From Cryptomeria japonica (lineage: Eukaryota; Streptophyta; Pinopsida; Cupressales; Cupressaceae), in NCBI RefSeq assembly GCF_030272615.1, contig NC_081407.1, positions 100,485,897 to 100,549,896 of the forward strand: DNA of 64,000 nt, written 5' to 3'. The number at the start of each line of letters is the position of its first letter. Position 1 is the first letter of the stretch. This document shows, piece by piece, positions 23,479 through 35,756 of this stretch. The notes below the pieces were generated by a model. It made no database searches. It was not told the origin of the DNA and saw nothing but the letters and a program-made list of their open reading frames with translations. A program made the position numbers and the translations under genes.

Positions 23479-24821
23479 TGGTGCAGGAGAACCTCAAGGT
23501 CCAATGAGACCTCATTGATGAAATGATCATTTTGTGATGTAATAAGTGTTAATGAGTCCATTTGGTGTGGTTTTGAGTCATTTGAGTCATAGGTTTGGTC
23601 TAAGTTGTTATGCAAAGGTTGACAAATATTGTCAAGTATGTTCAAGATGATGTCAAGTATGTAAATGTTGTCATATGACAAAGTATGTGGGAAAATGACC
23701 CATAATGATGTAATGTTATCTATTTGAGTCTAATTAGGTGTGTTAGATCCTTATTTGATGTAAAAGGTGAAATATTGTTGAAAAGTTGTCACATTTGAAA
23801 CCCAATGGTTACATTTGGTTTCAAAAGCTGGTTAAGTAGTTAGTTTTGGTTGAGACGGTCTAAAAAGTATTTAATGTCCACATACATGCCTGAAAAAGGG
23901 GGGTTGTTGAAGGGAGGAGTGAAATACATGTAAGAACAAACTTCTGGTAATAAAGCATACACGGTATTACTGCAGATTTATGTGGAATCTGAACTTTACC
24001 TTGATATTATTAGTTTGTACAGGACCATATTTGATTGGATTTACATGGGTAGTGATAGAGAAACATCTTAACACTCTTTTGCATTGATTTGGAGGTTTAA
24101 ATAATTCTTTTTGTGCCCTTTATAATTGGTTGTCCTATAGCAGCAATGTGTTAACCGTTTTGTGAAGGATTTTGATAGTCAAAATGGAAATGTGACCCAT
24201 TCCACTTTATGTGGTTACTGTGTCTTATGAAATGGGTCAAGAATAATTTATTATATATATCTCTAACAATTCATGTGCAGGGAATAATGTGGAGATGAAG
24301 TGTTGATACCCTAGAGTAAGGGGTTGAGTGTGAATGCAAGCATTGGTGGTGCCATGTATTGGACTGAGCAGTTTATTTGAACAAGGGTGACATTTTATGT
24401 TATATTGTGTTTATAAATTATTCATGGATGGTGTTGGATCCTTTGGTTGGGTCGAGAAATGATTGGAAGGGAGAGATTGATAAAGCCCTAGTTTGTAGGC
24501 TTCTAAGGGAGGGTTTTGTGTTTGAGTGGGTAGATGAGCGTGGCACCATATAAAAAATTGGAAATATATGGTTTGGGATCATGAATTAATATTTTTTGAA
24601 GGCTTCAATTCAAGAGGTTAAGTTTTGAAGGTAGTTTCTTTGTAAAAGTGGCCTGATTAGGCATATTTCAAAGGGTGATAGGGTACTGGTTTGGGGAAAT
24701 GACCCAAAGGAGTCATACTTAGGTTTTGGATATGTTACATAGCTTGGAAAAGGGTATCTAAATATAAAATTTATTTGTCAAGTGTTTTGGAATTATTTTG
24801 AGTAAAAGTTAGATTACCCGC
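23479..24821 (+). repeat. X 5' LTR, first part
   Basis: Starts TGGTGCAGGAG and aligns with 36079-37423. It stops at CCCGC (24817-24821), the left copy of the target duplication made by element Y. The remainder of this LTR is at 32650-32926. Confidence 0.9.
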
Positions 24822-26056
24822 TGTAGCATCCTAAAATTGCGACAATTGCAATTTCGACTGCATTTCGGTCTTCACGATGGCGACGCAACACGCAACCTGA
24901 ATGGAGACCCCGAAAACTATTTTCGACACTAAAAACTGCATTTTCTAGCACCTTGGCCTGAACCTCCTTTGCACCCTGCTGTCCCGGGGGGTGGGACCAG
25001 AGCGCCCAGCGCCCTGGTCCCCCAGGACCATGGTGCCCAGCGCCCTGGTCCCTGGGCCTATTTTGGGCCCGGTCTCCTAGGGGACTTTGGGTCTTTTTGT
25101 TTGCAATTTGGAAATTATCATTTCCTGGTCGGCCTAAGGTTGGGAAAATCAGTCTATTAACCCTAATTGGCAAGTATATAAACTACATTTTCTCTCTCAT
25201 TTTGGGTAGAGGATGAACATATGTGGAAACAACATTCAAGCACTCAAGCATTCAAGCATTCAAGCATTCCTTCTAAGTCTCCATTCAAGGCTAAGTGTTG
25301 CATTCAAGACAAGGATTCAACCATTGAAGAGGAGATCACTTACTACATCCTACATACAACATACTACATACAACAAACAACAACATCTATACCTTCGCAC
25401 ATAAGGATACAAACATCCTTAGAACAAGGTATTAGTACTTGTTTTACATTACAGTCATTTACATTTACAACATTGCTCATTTCTTGGTTAATTCCAAAAC
25501 CGGGGTTTGACCTAAAGGCAAACCCCTAATCCCTAACCCCCCAATCGTCTCCGCTTTTCTGTGTGTAGGTTGCAGGTACGCGGCTGAAATTGAAGATCTG
25601 GAATCCTTGTGCAGAGACGAACCGATCCCCCTTCGTTTCGCGGATTTTTCGGAGGACCGTGGCTCCGGGCGCCATCGTCCTGACAACTTTTGCTCAAATT
25701 TGCAGGACAGCGCCGTATCGACATTTTACTGCTAATTCCAGGTCCGCAGCTTCATACTATATCCCTAACTCAGTTTATAAGCGAATCTTTATCACTTTCT
25801 ATGCATTCCTAGCTTAATCTTCCTATCAACATTCTTTACAAAAGAGGGTAGCCTTGCTGTCTTAACCCCTTGAAACTCATTTAGCATCCAATCTTGCATT
25901 GTGTGGGATTGGATCTTGTGAGTTTCAACCCCTCTTTTGAATGTAAAGTCTTTCTCCCAAGTGAAAACCATCAACCCTAGCGAACCTCCCTTCTCTCTCT
26001 TCGGAGTTGGAAGAGGGGAGAGAAACTAGGGTTCGATTGCGATTTTCCGCTTTACA
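24822..26056 (+). repeat. 5' LTR of Y (1235 bp)
   Basis: It contains a GC-rich block (24955-25090) in which AGCGCCCTGGTCCC recurs. A TATA box TATATAAA lies at 25175-25182, then short CATTCAAG repeats (25231-25270), and a GAGGACCGTGGC...GCGCCATCGTCC motif near 25653. It ends CCGCTTTACA, followed by TTTTGGTGAACC, the presumed primer site. Confidence 0.9.
25175..25182 (+). promoter_or_regulatory. TATA box in Y 5' LTR
   Basis: TATATAAA lies in GGCAAGTATATAAACTACA. The same context is found at 31777-31784 in the 3' LTR and 33763-33770 in the solo LTR. Confidence 0.65.
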
Positions 26057-27236
26057 TTTTGGTGAACCTGACGTGAACATCCTTTCTGATTTTTCATGGT
26101 TAGATCTGAAAATTGATTCCTTGATTACATTTCCATGTTTGATCTTTTGCAAATTTTAGAGGTTGATTGCATAAAAACCCTAAAATTTCTTTTTAGTAAT
26201 TGAACTTGTGAAATATTTAATTGTTAATGCTTGTTTCAGATCTGCCCTTCTATTACAAATTATCAGTTCATATTTGTGCGTTAATTTTGAAAATTAAGTG
26301 GTTAAGTGTCAAAACCCTAATTTTTGAATCCCTCTTAATTCAACCTTTGTCCGACAATTTGACTGATCAAAACATCTCCAAATCAGCTGTAACTTTAGAT
26401 TCTGCAATAAAATCACAATATCTTTCATCCCTGAAAATTTGGAAAAAAGTTGCGAGGACCGTGTGCACTCCGAGCGCCATCGTCCCAGACATTTTTTTCG
26501 AAATTTCGGGAGCGAGATCTTACTGTATTTTCCTGCTAAAATCCAGAATTTTGGTTGATTTTATCAATTATAACACTTTCAAATTTACAGTCAAAGTTGG
26601 TCTTGTGATTGCTTGGTTTAGGGCTTCTAATCATTCAAAAATCATCGAAATTGAAATTTTGTGTCAAAATTGTGTTCTTACTGCCCTAAATCTGAAAAGT
26701 ATATTTGCATTCATTCGAAATTTCAGTGCTTTATTCAAATTCTTGCAATTTGTGACTTTTGAAATTAAGTGCTTAATTACAACAACTTTGATTTCCGCTT
26801 TCAAAATTGAATTTTGCGTGAAATTGAGTCAATTTTTGAATTTCAAAATTTGCATTGCTCTTAGCATTCCCTCTAAAATCATAAAATTCAAAATTTCAGT
26901 TTCCCTCTCTTTTTCAAAATTCAAATTTTTGCATTTTTCGACAATCTTGATAGGGTTCAATTTTGAGATTGCAACTTTAATTTGGCCTATCTATAGATCG
27001 TAAAATCACTCAATTTTTTCAGATTAGCTCTAAAATCATCATAACTTTCATCCCTGCAAATTTCGAAAAAAGTTGCAAGGACCGTGTTGCACTCCAAGCG
27101 CCACGGTCCCGGACATTTTTTTCGAAATTTCGGGAGACTGTCGTGATTGCATTTAACAGCTTAAATCCAGAAATTTGGCTGATTTTACTGAAAATTGCTA
27201 CCTCTAAATTCAAAATCTTCTCTCTCTCTCTAGTGC
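26057..27236 (+). other. Y leader with duplicated GC motif
   Basis: An AT-rich leader between 5' LTR and Gag start. A roughly 180-bp unit occurs twice (about 26400-26590 and 27030-27210). Both copies contain AAAAAGTTGC(G/A)AGGACCGTG, then GCACTCC, GCGCCA and CGTCCC, then TTTTTTTCGAAATTTCGGGA. The GACCGTG...GCGCCA...GTCC core is also in the LTR near 25653. The primer site would be TGGTGAACCTGACG from 26060; I cannot assign its tRNA. A 260-codon open stretch at 26221-27003 is AT-rich, low-complexity and probably not a gene. Confidence 0.7.
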
Positions 27237-30200
27237 ATGAGTTTTACAACAATAAGTCCTACCTCCACTATTCCCGTTAGACGAAGCTGTAGAATTAAGT
27301 CTCTCCGAGGTTTAACTATTGAGGAGATGGAACCTAATTTGAATAGCCTTTTTTACGAGGACATGGGTAATTCCTCTAATCCTCCTAATGATGAAGAAGC
27401 TCTCCATGAGGTTTCTGTTGAACAACTTTCGAAATTGGATAACCAATTTGACGATTTTCACCAATGGATGTCTCATGAGTATCCTGATAGTCAAGCTCTT
27501 CCTTTAATTGAGGGTCTAAAACGCATGCTTCAAAGTGATAAGAATGGAATTGATATTTTGCGTGGTATTGCACACATTGTGGATTCGAATGTGATGCCTA
27601 TAAAGAGTTGTGCCGAAACTTTAGGTTATACACAACCTCCTACACAAGTCAATCATTCTATTCCTTTGACAACTCCTATTGCTAGCATACCTACCTTTAC
27701 ATCAAACATAATGGCTACTTCTATACAAGACATTCCTCCTGTGATTACCAGTCATGGGGGCAATCCCTCTTCTTCAATTAACCCTATTCCTTCATTCAAT
27801 CCGACTTCTTCATTCATTCCTTCAATGAGTGTTCCTATTACATCTTCACAAATGAACATGACGCAAGGGGGCAATTCATTTAACCATTCCATTCCTCCTT
27901 GTAGTGTTTCTCTTGTCCAATCATCCCCTATGATTGACTATCATAGGGTCCCACCACCTTACTCTTTACCTTCTTTCAATAACATAACACCTCCATCTCA
28001 ATCCAACACACCTAATATGAACTCTTCGACTGAAGCGACCATTAACAATCTTGCACAAACTGTCTCTTCTTTACAACAACAAATTGCCTCTATGAATCAA
28101 TCTAAGTTTAGTGTGCCCACATTTGATGTTGCGAGCCCACTTTCTCTTGACATTGTTCGAGCTATCCCTCCTAAACATGTTGAAATCCCACATTTGGAAC
28201 TTTATAATGGTAAAGGAGATCCTCTAACACATGTTAAGACTTTTCAAACAATTTTTACTGATTTTGCTTATGACCCAAGGTTGCTTGCAAAACTGTTTAC
28301 TAGAACATTAAGAGATAAAGCCCTACAATGGTATTGCTCATTGCCTTCTTATTCTATTACTTCCTTCGAACAACTTGCAAATGCTTTCATTCAACAATTT
28401 CAAAACAATATAAGTCCTAAAGTTACTTTGATTGATTTAATGCATTGTAAACAAGGTGTTAAAGAAAAAGTGACTGATTTCATTGGTAGATATAAGCATT
28501 TGTATGCTCAAATTTCTTTTCCAGTGCCTGATAATGATATTCAAAGAATCTTTATTTCTAATTTACAAAAAGATATTCGAGACAGACTTCTGTTTTCTGA
28601 GTTTACTTCTTTCCAACAGTTGTGTGCCACTCTTCACAATTATCAACTGACTGTGAGTCAAATGGAACAATCACATCCTATGGCTCCGAGTGATAAGGGT
28701 GATAGCAGTCAACAACCATTTGGGAAGTTTAAAACGAACAGAGATTCCATCAAATTCAATGAAAACATCATCAACAACAATGTGAATGCAGCATCAGGTG
28801 TGCCTCCTATTTCTAAGTTTTTCAAGAAAGAAAGAAAGTATACTCCTTTGAATGAATCATTGCATAGTATTATGAATAAGTTATTGGAACAAAATGTGCT
28901 TACTCTTCCTCCTGTACGACAAATTGATCCTACAAAGATTACTTCACCTTATTTTGATAACAAAGCTTTTTGTCATTTTCATCATCAGCCTGGGCATGAT
29001 ACTGAAAAATGTTTTTCTTTAAAGGGTAAAATTCAAGATTTGATTGATAATAATACTATCTCTGTTTCTGGAGTGAATGATAAAGGCAACACATCTGTAG
29101 CTCCTCCTAACCAAAATCTTCAGATTTTTACTGATCCATTACCTTCTCATACCTCTAATGCGATTGAGACTAATGATTCCTCTTTATCATCTGATGGTCT
29201 TGTGTCTATGACTCCGAATGTGATTAACTTTGTAGAGCAGCAAGAAAACCCTAAAGAACCTTCCATCACATTTGATTCTAGTGAAACCATTAGAGCACCT
29301 GATGGTCCTTTATACATAGTTGCAAAAGTCAAGAATACACCTTGCCGTGGAGTGCTTATTGATCCTTCGTGCATGGTTAATGTTATTACTGAAGAATTTC
29401 TTTTTACTTTGCAATTGAATCAAGTGATCTATGACAAAACAGATGTGGTTGTGAAATTATTTGATGCATTTTCTTCTCCTGCGATTGGTTCTATTACATT
29501 GCCTATTGAGGTCCATCACTAATCTCTTGATGTGAACTTTGCTATTATTCCTTCGTCCGAACAATTTCGTGTGAAGCTTGGCTATCCTTGGCTATCTTCC
29601 ATGAAAGCTATTGCTTCTCCTATTCATAAGTGTTTGAAATTTCCCCATAATGGTGAAGTTGTTACTGTCAATCATAGTCTCTTTAAACCAGCTGAAAGAA
29701 CTTCTAGCGTTCCTATTGATTATTTTTGGCCTAAACAATTCCAATCTCTTCCACCGCGAAGTGATCATCTTTTCAAATCTTATCAAAAATGGAAAACAGA
29801 TATGATCCTATCTTTAAGTGAACCTAGAACACCTAAGCTTGACATTCCTATCATTCTTGAGAAGGAAGTTCTTCCTTTGAAAGATAAAACTAATGTCTTT
29901 CCTCAAGAAGATTCTCAACCCATCCCTATGGATGTGACTATGTCTATACCTAATAAACCTCCTAAAAGTAGACCTATACCTCCTCGTCATGATGGACTTA
30001 GTCTTCTTCCTAAACCAAAAATTCCTCCTTTATATGGAGCAGTTCCTCCTCCTTCCTTTTATAGAGAGAAGAGACCTTCTTCTTCTCCTATTATCCAGCC
30101 TAAGAGACCACAACCTAAACACCCAAGTGATAAGGATGAGAACATTCCTCCTCCTCTATCTTCTCCACTTCCTACTAAGACTAGACGAAATCGTTCTGCA

Positions 30201-30662
30201 CGTGAACGCCGACGAAAGCGTCGTCTTAGAGCTCAAGTAGCTGCTTCTCAAATTTTACAATCTCCAAAAACACCTTCAACAAGCATTATTCCATTTTCTC
30301 CTCAGCCGGAAATTGAGTCTAAATCTCCTAAACATAAGATGCATGATGGTCTTGATCCTGTGTGAGTTAAAGATCCTATTGTTATAAATATTGATGATGA
30401 TATAGATGAAAATGTTATTCATGATGAAAATGTTACTCCTCTTGCTTCTGATAGTGAATATGAACTTGTTGATGTTGATAACCATTTATCTAATGAATTT
30501 TCTAAAGCACTTATCCTAGCTCCTAGACAAGAACAATGTGGCTCGGAAAATGAACATAGCCCTTGTTTGGATCTTGTGATAGCTCCATCTGCTGTGTTGG
30601 ATGTTCCTCCTCTAGCGTGTTCCCTGCCTTCTCGAAACATTGATCATCAAGATCGGGGGTAA
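27237..30662 (+). pseudogene. Y Gag-protease polyprotein frame, two in-frame stops
   Basis: One frame from ATG 27237 to TAA 30660 is interrupted only by TAA at 29520-29522 and TGA at 30363-30365. Residues about 318-480 form a retrotransposon Gag domain (HLELYNGKGDPLTHVKTF... ALQWYCSLP... FIQQFQNN). Near residue 578 is CHFHHQPGHDTEKC, a CHHC-like knuckle typical of Tat-group elements. Near residue 705 is the protease active-site region, reading VLIDPSCMVN: Asp is kept but the following Gly/Ser and Gly are Pro-Ser, so activity is doubtful. The tail is Pro/Lys/Arg-rich (RRNRSARERRRKRRLRA near 30185) and ends acidic. The N-terminal 300 residues are Ser/Pro/Asn-rich. Confidence 0.85.
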
Positions 30663-31423
30663 ATGACGTGCTAGACTAGTTACATTAGCATAGAAGATTC
30701 TCTCCCCCTCTCTTTTGTTACTTCTTCTATATGTTATTCTCATTCTTCTATTTGTTGTCCTTAGTGTTGTCTACTTGAGGACGATGCAAAGCATTGAGAT
30801 CTCTTTTGGTCTCTCTCATGTTGACTCAAAAGACACATGTGTTCCCTTCTTCTAGGTGACCTTCCTTGATTGGGGAATGAAGAACAATTATGCATACATA
30901 CATATGATATATATACATGAATTATCATACAGCATACTGACCCCGAGGAAAGCGAAGTCACCTTGTGCTTTGTGTTTTGTGTCTATTATCCTTGGGTTTA
31001 TCTCACACTTGGGGGCTAAATCTTTGCGATAACGTGCTCCTTTCCCTTCTCATTTCTTATGTGTATCACTACGTTAAAACAATCACCCCCGTTGAGGCGT
31101 GTGCGATCGCTTTAACGTAGGGGGGCATACACCCTGTCTATCCTTTCGAGATACTTGAAAATTTCTTGGCGAACTTAGCTTTGCCTTGAAAATTTTTGGT
31201 ATTTTTCTTGCATGACTCATAGTGAGGGAACCTTACTACTGACAGTCATGGTTCTCCCTCGTGATCTTCCCTTTTACTTTGTCAATCGAAGTCGTAAGAT
31301 CCTTAGTCCACTGGGGGCTTGGCGTATCTTGCCTCCTTGAGGTGGTGAAAGTCTTTCAATGTTGTTTCCTTGTACTTTACCGGAAGTATGAGCATACATA
31401 CTCCCGCTAAAGTGGGGGCTAAA
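30663..31423 (+). other. Y 3' untranslated region and polypurine tract
   Basis: No gene. Several G-rich phrases like the polypurine tract occur (CTTGGGGGCTAAA near 31010, TAGGGGGGCATAC near 31118, CTGGGGGCTTGG near 31312). The working tract is AAGTGGGGGCTAAA at 31410-31423, just before the 3' LTR. Confidence 0.75.
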
Positions 31424-32644
31424 TGTAGCGTCCTAAAATTGTGACACTTGCAATTTCAACTGCATTTCGGTCTTCACGATGGCGACGCAACACGCAACCT
31501 GAATGGAGACCCCGGAAACTATTTTTGACACTAAAAACTGCATTTTCTAGCACCCTGGCCTGAACCTCCTTTGCACCTTGCTGTCCCGGGAGGTGGGACC
31601 AAAGCACCCAGCGCCCTGGTCCCCCAGGACCATGGCGCCCAGTGCCTTGGTCCCTGGGCCTATTTTGGGCCCGGTCTCCTAGGGGACTTCGGGTCTTTTT
31701 GTTTGCAATTTGGAAATTATCATTTCCTGGTCGGCCTAAGGTCGGGAAAATCAGTCTATTAACCCTAATTGGCAAGTATATAAACTACATTTTCTCTCTC
31801 ATTTTGGGTAGAGGATGAACATATGTGGAAACAACATTCAAGCACTCAAGCATTCAAGCATTCAAGCATTCCTTCTAAGTCTCCATTCAAGGCTAAGTGT
31901 TGCATTCAAGACAAGGATTCAACCATTGAAGAGGAGATCACTTACTACATGCTACATACAACAAACAACAACATATATACCTTCGCACATAAGGATACAA
32001 ACATCCTTAGAACAAGGTATTAGTACTTGTTTTACATTATAGTCATTTACATTTACAACATTGCTCATTTCTTGGTTAATTCCAAAACCGGGGTTTGACC
32101 TAAAGGCAAACCCCTAATCCCTAACCCCCCAATCGTCTTCACTTTTCTGTGTGTAGGTTGCAGGTACGCAGCTGAAATTGAAGATCTGGAATCCTTGTGC
32201 AGAGACGAACAGATCCCCCTTCGTTTCACGGATTTTTCGGAGGACCGTGGCGTCGGGCGCCATCGTCCCGACAACTTTTGCTCAAATTTGTAGGACAGCG
32301 CCGTATCGACATTTTACTGCTAATTCCAGGTCCGCAGCTTCATACTATATCCCTAACTCAGTTTATAAGTGAATTTTTATCACTTTCTATGCATTCCTAG
32401 CTTAATCTTCCTATCAACATTCTTTACAAAAGAGGGTAGCCTTGCTGTCTTAACCCCTTGAAACTCATTTAGCATCCAATCTTGCATTGTGTGGGATTGG
32501 ATCTTGTGAGTTTCAACCCCTCTTTTGAATGTAAAGTCTTTCTCCCAAGTGAAAACCATCAACCCTAGCGAACCTCCCTTCTCTCTCTTCGGAGTTGGAA
32601 GAGGGGAGAGCAACTAGGGTTCGATTGTGATTTTCCGCTTTACA
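31424..32644 (+). repeat. 3' LTR of Y (1221 bp)
   Basis: Starts TGTAGCGTCC after the polypurine tract, ends CGCTTTACA, and is followed by target duplication CCCGC. It differs from the 5' LTR by scattered substitutions and lacks 14 bp in the ATACAACATACTAC region. Confidence 0.92.
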
Positions 32645-32649
32645 CCCGC

Positions 32650-32926
32650 TAAACAGAGCTTCTAGGGATTGGCCAATTTAGGGACCCAGGTAAGGGTTTG
32701 TGAGAGAACTAGTTGATAGGGTAAGTGAAACCTATTACGAAAAGTGGAATAGGGTATGTTGAGACCCAAGAATGTATTAGAACAAGTTGGTGAGGTTGAG
32801 AGATCTATTTGGGCACCTTGGCGAGGCCTAGTGAAGACAAGGTGAATCAAGAAGAGTTGAGTTTTGAAGAAGAAAGAATGATGAGTCACAGTGTGATTGT
32901 GGGAGGATTCATGATGCTCTACATCA
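32650..32926 (+). repeat. X 5' LTR, second part
   Basis: It resumes X's LTR after Y: TAAACAGAGCTTCTAGGGATT matches TGAACATGGCTACTAGGGATT at about 37424. It ends ...CTACATCA at 32926, the same end as the 3' LTR. Confidence 0.88.
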
Positions 32927-32929
32927 TAG

Positions 32930-32941
32930 TGGCATAAGAGC
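32930..32941 (+). other. X primer binding site, diverged tRNA-Met type
   Basis: TGGCATAAGAGC follows the LTR end by three bases. It differs at two positions from the usual TGGTATCAGAGC. Confidence 0.7.
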
Positions 32942-33135
32942 AAGGCAATAGGTCTTTGTAGATTGCAGATTGAAGACTGAGAGATAAAAGAGGAAACCAT
33001 CATGGAAGAAGATGAAGAAATGTGGGCAAGGTATGCTCAGGGGCACTCTATATTATGGACATAATGCAAATATAGGGGTAAGGTATGCAAGGTTGTTGTT
33101 AGTAGGGTTCCCTTGAAAATAAAGTCTCAGTAGAG

Positions 33136-35756
33136 ATGGTTGAGAAGTTGAACCTACCAATGACACCTCTTGAGTCACCTTACAGAGCATATGGGGTAAG
33201 CAATGATCAATGGGTTGATGTTAAAGAGAAAGCATATGTTTCTTTCAGCATTGGTTCATATTATGATACTATTCTATGTGATATTATGCCTTTGAGTGAT
33301 TGTCATATGATCTTGGGTAGAGTATGGCAAGTTGATGTTAAATCCTTACATGATGGTAGAGAAAATACATTTGTTATTGTAGTGTCCTAAAATTGTGGCA
33401 CTTGCAATTTTGACCGCATTTGGGTCTTCACGATGGTGACGCAACACCAAACCTGAATGGAGACCCCGAAACTTGTTCATGACATCAAAAACTGCATTTT
33501 TCAGCACCCTGGCCTGATTCCTCCTTGCACCCTACTGTCCCTAGAGGTGGGACCATGGCGCCCAGCGCCCTAGTCCTTTAGGACTAGGGCACCCAGTGCC
33601 TTGGTCCCCCAGGACCATGGCGCCCAGCGCCCTGGTCCCTGGCCCTATTTTTGGGCCCAGTCTCTTTTGGGGCTTCGAGTCTTTATGTTTGCAATTCGGG
33701 AAATATTGTTTCCTGGTCGGCCTAAGGTCAGAAAAATCAGTCTATCAACCCTAATTGACAAGTATATAAACTACATTTCCTCTCTCATTTTAAGAAGATG
33801 GAAAAAAGGCGAAAAACGATATTCAAACATTCAAGCATTCAAGCATTCAAGCATTCCTTCAAGCAATTGATCATTCTAAGTCTCCATTCAAGGCTAGGTG
33901 TTGCATTCAAGACAAGGATTCAACCATTGAAGAGGAGATCACATATCACATACAACATACAACATACAACAACATTTACACCTTTGCATGTAAGAATACA
34001 AACATTCTTACAACAAGGTATCAGTACTTGTTTACATTACAATCATTTACATTTACAACATTTCTCATTTCTTGGTTAATTCCAAAACCGGGGTTTGACC
34101 TAAGGGCAAACCCCTAATCCCTAACCCCCCAATTGTCCTCTCTTTTCTTTGTGTAGGTTGCAGGTACGCGGCTGTAATTGAAGATCTGGAATCCTTGTGC
34201 AGAGACAAACAGATCCCCCTTCGTTTCGCAGATTTTTCAGAGGACCGTGTGCATGTCGGGCGCCATCGTCCCGTCAACTTTCGCTCAAATTTGCAGGGCA
34301 GCGCCGTCTCGACATTTTACTACTAATTCTAGGTCCGCAGCTTCATCCTATATTCCTATCTCTGTTTATAAGTGAATCTTTCTCACTTTTTATGCATTCC
34401 TAGCTTAATCCTTCTATCTACATTCTTTACAAAAGAGGGTAGCCTTGCTGTCTTAACCCTTGAAACTCATTTAGAATCCAATCTTGCATTGTGTGGGATT
34501 GGATCTTGTGGGTTTCAACCCCACTTTTGAATGTAAAGTCTCCCCTAAGTGAAAACTGTCAACCCAAGTGACCTCCTTCCCCTCTCCTCGGAGTGGTGGG
34601 GGGAACACTTAGGGTTTGCTCACGATTTTTCGCTTTACAGTTATTAACAAGGACAGGAAAAAGTTTGTGATGAAATCATTGCAGGATGACAAGGCATCAT
34701 GGGGAATGTCAAGGATAAGGTTGATTGCAAGAAGAGAGTTCCTAAGGTATGAGGAACATAAGGATGAAGAAAAGAAAAAGATAGAAGCCACTTCTAGGCT
34801 TGAAGAAGACAAGGTAGAGTCTAAGTTGCAGGAAAAAGATGCAAAGAGCAGGTATGAGGTGAAGGAGAACAAGTAAGCAATCCTTGAGAAGAAGCAAAGT
34901 GAGATTGTGCAGATGAAGAGTCCATTGATAGGACGTGCAACATGTTAGTTAGATGATGTGAAAGATTGTGGTTCAGATAAGTCAGAGGTACATATAAGAA
35001 GAGAAGAAAATGTGAGCGAGAGTGTTGGTTTATTGCCAATAATGAGGCAAGGATGGCCTAGAGAGGTCATAGGAGAAGATAAAATTGATTTGTTGACAGA
35101 GAAAGTGGAGGATAGTTTGATAAACAGTGATGTTGATAGTGTAGATGTGTATGAAGTTGAGAAAAAGATCTCAAAAGAGGATAAAGATGCTAGAGGAGAG
35201 GTAAGTTATCCATTGGAAGGGGCAAGAGAACAAAGTGAAGCAGGTAGTTTGTGAAGAGGAAGATGAACCTAGTGGCAAAGAGGTTCTAAGAGTTGAGACA
35301 GAGGTAGATGACAGAGATGGTGGTGATGACAATGTGGAATCAAGTCTTGAAGGGCTTGAGTATGCAAAAGTGATTTTGATTGGGACAATGGAATGTCCTT
35401 TGGATGTGGTAAAGGGTATAGTACACCAAAGTACCACTATGATAGTGAATTGTGAGGCTAATTATGTAGCCTTGAAGATGAATAATAGTTTGGGATGCCA
35501 AGAGGAATGGAATGAGATGTGGAATGAGTTGGTAGAGGAAGTTGAGTTGGTTGATAAGATGATGATAGGCCATGAGAAGGCTAGTGACAGTGTGAGTTCT
35601 CCTAGCATGGAGATGAAATATGTTGATAATAAGACTACGAGTTGTCTTTGGGTGGTAAGTCTGATTGTTTTGCAGAAGTATGTTGTTATGACAAAGATTC
35701 CAAACATGGTGAAGATGATGGATATTGGTAGAATTCAGATGGGGGAAGGGGCATGA
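33136..35756 (+). pseudogene. X protease fragment joined to acidic, Lys/Glu-rich frame; no RT
   Basis: 33136-33377 encodes a gypsy-type protease C-terminal region: VEKLNLPMTPLESPYRAYGV, then VSFSIGSYYDTILCDIMPLS and ILGRVWQVD...HDGREN. The solo LTR (33378-34639) interrupts it. Removing that LTR and one 5-bp duplication keeps the frame, because the remaining open stretch at 34645-34876 lies in the frame predicted. The frame continues past TAA (34874) and TAG (about 34949) to 35254, then one frame over to 35756. This downstream part is highly charged (KKKIEATSRLEEDKVESKLQ; EEVELVDKMM) and unlike RT. The element is therefore non-autonomous. Confidence 0.65.
33378..34639 (+). repeat. Solo LTR of the Y family inside X
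   Basis: A 1262-bp copy of the Y LTR, TGTAGTGTCC to CGCTTTACA, flanked by perfect 5-bp duplications GTTAT (33373-33377 and 34640-34644). It is more diverged from Y's LTRs than they are from each other. It carries an extra GC-rich repeat (about 33545-33650) and has a TATA box at 33763. A single LTR with intact TSD is the product of recombination between two LTRs. Confidence 0.93.

Larger units (their letters stand above)
24822..32644 (+). mobile_element. Ty3/gypsy non-autonomous element Y (Gag-Pro only), complete ends
   Basis: LTRs of 1235 and 1221 bp (24822-26056 and 31424-32644) share TGTAGC/TGTAGCGTCC starts and CGCTTTACA ends and are near-identical apart from a 14-bp indel. Perfect target duplications CCCGC flank the element (24817-24821 and 32645-32649). 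Inside are a long leader, a Gag-protease frame with two in-frame stops, and a 3' region ending in a purine tract. No RT, RNase H or integrase is present, and the distance between frame and PPT (760 bp) leaves no room for them. It therefore looks like a Gag-Pro-only derivative that moved using enzymes from a relative. Confidence 0.92.

Noticed and set aside
24814-26152. Many 60-119 codon ORFs in both strands of the Y LTRs (also at 31419-32613 and 33601-34403)
   Set aside because: They recur only because the LTR recurs; they overlap each other on both strands and show no protein family.
26221-27003. 260-codon open stretch in the Y leader
   Set aside because: Phe/Ile/Lys-rich translation of AT-rich leader with internal repeats; it lies between LTR and Gag, with no motif.
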